Shown here: positions 61,378 through 64,000 of the stretch, piece by piece | Position numbering within the stretch: position 1 is the stretch's first letter | Layout: each line of letters opens with the position of its first letter | Source: UMGS1994 sp944386155 | GTDB lineage: Bacteria; Bacillota; Clostridia; TANB77; CAG-508 | Direction: 5' to 3' | Length of the DNA: 64,000 bases | Assembly (NCBI GenBank): GCA_963931085.1 | Contig: OZ006973.1 | Span: 372,001 to 436,000 of the forward strand | Notes under the pieces: generated by a model | Told to the model about the DNA's origin: nothing | What the model saw: the letters and a program-made list of their open reading frames with translations, nothing else | Database searches by the model: none | Translations under genes and position numbers: made by a program

Positions 61378-62158
61378 TTATACAGTCACCTCCTATAACA
61401 TCACCATCTATAGCATCAACATATATATATTCATCATTTTCTGTTGTTAATATCCAAGCTTTATGAAGGTTGTTATCAGTAGAATTTTCAAAATAATCAT
61501 TTGGTCTTATTATAGTTAATTCTTCTGATACTATTTTAGAATCAATATTTAACTCATTACTTACTATTTCTTTTGCTTCACCAGTTGTGATTTGAGTAGT
61601 TTCATTTTCATATGGCTCATCAAAAACAGTAAGAGCATTTATCTCATTATTTTCAGGTGTGAAGAATACTTTTACAGCTTCATACATATTGTATACATCA
61701 CCATATTTTTTTTGAAAATCAGCTTCCCAAGTATAATCATCTATTTTTTCTAAATATACTAAATCATAATCTTCAGGTAAATTTAATTCATCGTATTTAT
61801 TTGTGATAAATTCTCTAGCTTCATCTTTAGTAGCGTTTGGTACAAAATTAATTTCAGATGTTTTTGAGTAGATTCCAGTAACATTTTTATCAGTAGTATC
61901 TAATTTTAATAAATAATTATCTGTTTCTACTTTGTAGAAATTAGTATTGTTTATTTTATCATTTTCTACTGATATAGAACGTATTTCTTCGTTATTGTCT
62001 ATAGCTGACAAGAATTCAGAAGATTTAAAACTAATAAGTGAATTTACTGCAAGTTCGGTTTCTTCTTCTGATATAGTTAAGTTTGCATTTGCGATGTTTA
62101 TAGCAAAAAACAATGCAATAAAACATAATACTATTGTAAGTAATACATACTTTTTCAT
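61370..62158 (-). CDS. Secreted PepSY-like domain protein
   Basis: 262 residues with a signal peptide (about 1-25, ending NIANA). The outside part contains ATKDEAREFITNKYDELNLP and TTGEAKEIVSNELNI followed by AWILTTENDEYIYVDAIDGD, the pattern of PepSY/YpeB-type units that may inhibit or bind peptidases. AAGGAGG precedes ATG 62158. It is translated with the caspase-like protein and lies convergent to a sigma factor with similar outside units. Confidence 0.65.
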   Translation of the reverse strand: MKKYVLLTIVLCFIALFFAINIANANLTISEEETELAVNSLISFKSSEFLSAIDNNEEIRSISVENDKINNTNFYKVETDNYLLKLDTTDKNVTGIYSKTSEINFVPNATKDEAREFITNKYDELNLPEDYDLVYLEKIDDYTWEADFQKKYGDVYNMYEAVKVFFTPENNEINALTVFDEPYENETTQITTGEAKEIVSNELNIDSKIVSEELTIIRPNDYFENSTDNNLHKAWILTTENDEYIYVDAIDGDVIGGDCINE

Positions 62159-62453
62159 ATATAACCTCCTTAAAAATTTATTAGATAATTAATATCTGGT
62201 TAAAATATAATTAATATTAAATTAAAGAAATAGTGCAAGAAGAAAAAAGTGGAAAAATAGAAGAAGAAATACAAAAAAGAGAAAATTATAGAAAAAAACA
62301 GTATAATTATTGATATAAGCATATTAGGAAATATTTTACCAAACAAAAATACTATAAACATAAAAAGAAATAGAAACTATAATTTTGTAAACTAAAATAA
62401 ATATACACAGTAAGGTGTGTATAAATCAGGTTAAATTTTGTCGAATAAATAGG

Positions 62454-62493
62454 TTATTCACAGAGTTATCCACATTATCCACAGGTGTCCACA
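62454..62493 (+). promoter_or_regulatory. DnaA-box cluster
   Basis: TTATTCACA (62454-62462), TTATCCACA (62466-62474) and TTATCCACA (62475-62483) match the DnaA consensus TTATNCACA, with a degenerate GTGTCCACA at 62485-62493. All are in the same orientation. No dnaA or dnaN is in the window. The rest of 62160-62700 is AT-rich with no gene seen. Confidence 0.7.
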
Positions 62494-62638
62494 ATTTAGT
62501 TTACAATTAATTATTAGGTAACATAATATTTTAAGAATCTCTGAAAGCTACTGTTTAAGCTAGTTTACATATTTTAAAATATAAATAACCGAACAAATTA
62601 AATTAAAATATAACTTAAAATTACTAATATTTGAAAAG

Positions 62639-62647
62639 TTATCCACA
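62639..62647 (+). promoter_or_regulatory. Further DnaA box
   Basis: TTATCCACA, 156 bases beyond the main cluster and in the same orientation, with an AT-only stretch between that could unwind. Confidence 0.65.
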
Positions 62648-62712
62648 GGTTATGTTCGCATTAAAAAAGAGAAATAATAAAATATAAAATATATAATATA
62701 GAATTGTTTTGG

Positions 62713-62741
62713 TTGACAAATAAAATAAAACGTATTAAAAT
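62713..62741 (+). promoter_or_regulatory. glyS promoter
   Basis: TTGACA (62713-62718), 17-base spacer, TAAAAT (62736-62741). Confidence 0.75.
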
Positions 62742-62756
62742 ATTTAAAAGCCAAAT

Positions 62757-62960
62757 TAATATGTTGCGTTGAAAAAGAGAGAATATATTTATTTATGTTT
62801 AGAGAGCTAAGGTAAGGTGAAAGCTTAGCCATAAAGGTATAGGATGGAGCTTTGGAGCAACTTTTTAAAATGAAGGTGGGTATAAAAACCAAATAGGGTG
62901 GAACCGCGGAATATAAACTTTCGTCCCTAGCTAAATAAAGCTAGGTATGAAAGTTTTTTT
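62757..62960 (+). promoter_or_regulatory. T-box riboswitch of glyS
   Basis: T-box sequence AGGGTGGAACCGCG at 62895-62908. Stem I contains the AGCTAAGG/CTTAGCC arm and a GGA triplet (in TATAGGATGG) that could be the glycine specifier. AAACTTTC/GAAAGTTT with seven Ts is the terminator (62916-62960). Confidence 0.93.
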
Positions 62961-62992
62961 GATGCCTAGCAAAGTGAAAAGGAGGAATTTTT

Positions 62993-64000
62993 ATGGCAGT
63001 TGATTCAATGGAAAAAATGGTTGCATTATGCAAATCAAGAGGATTTGTTTATCCTGGTTCAGAAATTTATGGAGGTCTTGCAAATACTTGGGATTATGGT
63101 CCTCTAGGAGTTGAACTAAAAAACAATGTAAAAAAAGCATGGATGAAAAAGTTTGTTCAAGAATGCAAATATAATGTAGGATTAGATGCAGCAATATTAA
63201 TGAATCCAGAAACTTGGGTTGCATCAGGACACGTAGGAGGTTTTAGTGATCCACTTATAGATTGCAAGGAATGTAAAACAAGACATAGAGCAGATAAGTT
63301 AATTGAACAGTGGGCTCATGAACAAGGAAAAGATATGATTGCAGATGGTATGACAGATGAGCAATTAGTAAATTTTATTAGAGAAAATAATATTCCTTGT
63401 CCAGATTGTGGTAAAACAAACTTTACTGATATTAGAAAATTTAATCTTATGTTTAAAACATTTCAAGGTGTTACAGAAGATAAAACATCAGAAATTTATT
63501 TAAGACCAGAAACTGCTCAAGGTATATTTGTTAATTTTAAAAATGTAATGAGAACTACAAGAAAAAAACTACCAATGGGTATTGCACAAATAGGAAAATC
63601 TTTTAGAAATGAAATAACACCTGGTAATTTTACTTTTAGGACAAGAGAATTTGAGCAAATGGAACTTGAATTTTTCTGTAAACCAGGAACTGATTTAGAA
63701 TGGCATAAATATTGGAAAGATTTTTGTAAGAACTGGTTATTAAGCTTAAATATGACAGAAAGTAATTTAAGATTAAGAGATCATTCAAAAGAAGAATTAT
63801 CTCATTATAGTAATGCTACAACAGATATAGAATATGCTTTCCCTTTCGGATGGGGTGAACTTTGGGGTATTGCTGATAGAACAGATTTTGATTTAAAACA
63901 ACATATGGAACATTCTAAAGAAGATATGACATATCTAGATCCTGAAACAAATGAAAGATATATTCCATATTGTATAGAGCCTTCTGTGGGAGCAGATAGA
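62993..64000 (+). CDS. glyS: Glycyl-tRNA synthetase, homodimeric type, 3' end cut by window
   Basis: 336 residues are visible from ATG 62993 (GGAGGAA site); the frame is open to the window edge. SMEKMVALCKSRGFVYPGSE and IYGGLANTWDYGPLGVELK, the zinc-type cysteines CKECKTRHRAD and CPDCGKTNF, RPETAQGIFVNFKNV and FRNEITPGNFTFRTREFEQM (motif 2) identify the alpha2 enzyme. Regulated by the T-box upstream. The C-terminal anticodon domain lies beyond the window. Confidence 0.95.
   Translation, partial: MAVDSMEKMVALCKSRGFVYPGSEIYGGLANTWDYGPLGVELKNNVKKAWMKKFVQECKYNVGLDAAILMNPETWVASGHVGGFSDPLIDCKECKTRHRADKLIEQWAHEQGKDMIADGMTDEQLVNFIRENNIPCPDCGKTNFTDIRKFNLMFKTFQGVTEDKTSEIYLRPETAQGIFVNFKNVMRTTRKKLPMGIAQIGKSFRNEITPGNFTFRTREFEQMELEFFCKPGTDLEWHKYWKDFCKNWLLSLNMTESNLRLRDHSKEELSHYSNATTDIEYAFPFGWGELWGIADRTDFDLKQHMEHSKEDMTYLDPETNERYIPYCIEPSVGADR

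Noticed and set aside
62454..62647. Chromosomal replication origin
   Set aside because: No dnaA or dnaN nearby and gene directions to the left are opposite to those expected; only a box cluster is claimed.

Overview
The window is AT-rich chromosomal DNA (A+T well over 70% by eye) from a spore-forming, low-GC Clostridia-type Firmicute, probably an uncultured gut lineage. The evidence is the sporulation genes (spoIIID, yabG, a sipL-like SPOCS/LysM gene, yunB and a divergent Spo0A-like regulator), two T-box leaders, a SAM-I riboswitch, an L20-type leader before infC-rpmI-rplT, and A-rich codon usage. No rRNA, tRNA, CRISPR array or prophage was seen. Both window edges cut genes: a beta-propeller protein on the left and glycyl-tRNA synthetase on the right.

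Layout. 1-4.4 kb: beta-propeller protein end, a small unknown gene, pepF and a minimal biotin ligase. 4.4-14.8 kb: a nearly complete type II fatty-acid operon, fabH-fabD-fabG-fabF-accB-fabZ-accC-accD-accA-fabI, then a FabK/nitronate-monooxygenase-like flavoprotein and a stand-alone RNA polymerase alpha-CTD-like protein. BirA upstream would biotinylate AccB; no acpP is present. 15-26 kb: pentapeptide-repeat, SH3-VanW, GNAT, NifU-like + GGGtGRT pair, ECF sigma/anti-sigma pair, class B sortase, LOG family, RusA family, pheA and an aminotransferase. 26-32 kb: spoIIID, an enolase gene broken by one inserted base, yabG, veg, sipL, yunB and a candidate structured RNA. 32-40 kb: FAD oxidoreductase, an IS481-like insertion sequence, rplM-rpsI and infC-rpmI-rplT. 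40-50 kb: nitroreductase, HD protein, CYTH protein, metK, Y-family polymerase, glmU, membrane proteins and a cysteine desulfurase. 50-64 kb: SPFH protein, SH3 protein, mltG, NUDIX, aspS, an extremely AT-rich unknown gene, greA, the Spo0A-like gene, an ECF sigma fused to a membrane/PepSY-like part, two secreted proteins, a DnaA-box cluster and glyS.

The most unusual signal is a set of four single genes (26351-26788, 33948-34289, 35658-36803, 38088-38780). They are visibly GC-richer and use different codons from their neighbours. None has a product I recognise. Each has its own consensus promoter, a 5' leader that folds from about the predicted transcription start, and a hairpin after the gene. 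The leader at 35658 contains two hairpins whose seven-base loops are perfectly complementary, a predicted kissing-loop. The leader at 38088 folds as a linker-free three-way junction. They look like independently acquired one-gene cassettes placed between core genes.

Other notable points: hairpins that bury the ribosome binding site of spoIIID, yabG, the AT-extreme gene and the transposase; an insertion sequence flanked by 25-base direct repeats inside a terminator; an apparent ATA start for infC; and a convergent locus joining a membrane-anchored sigma factor to secreted PepSY-like and caspase-like (cysteine-lacking) proteins. All promoters, folds and family calls were read by eye; none has been computed.
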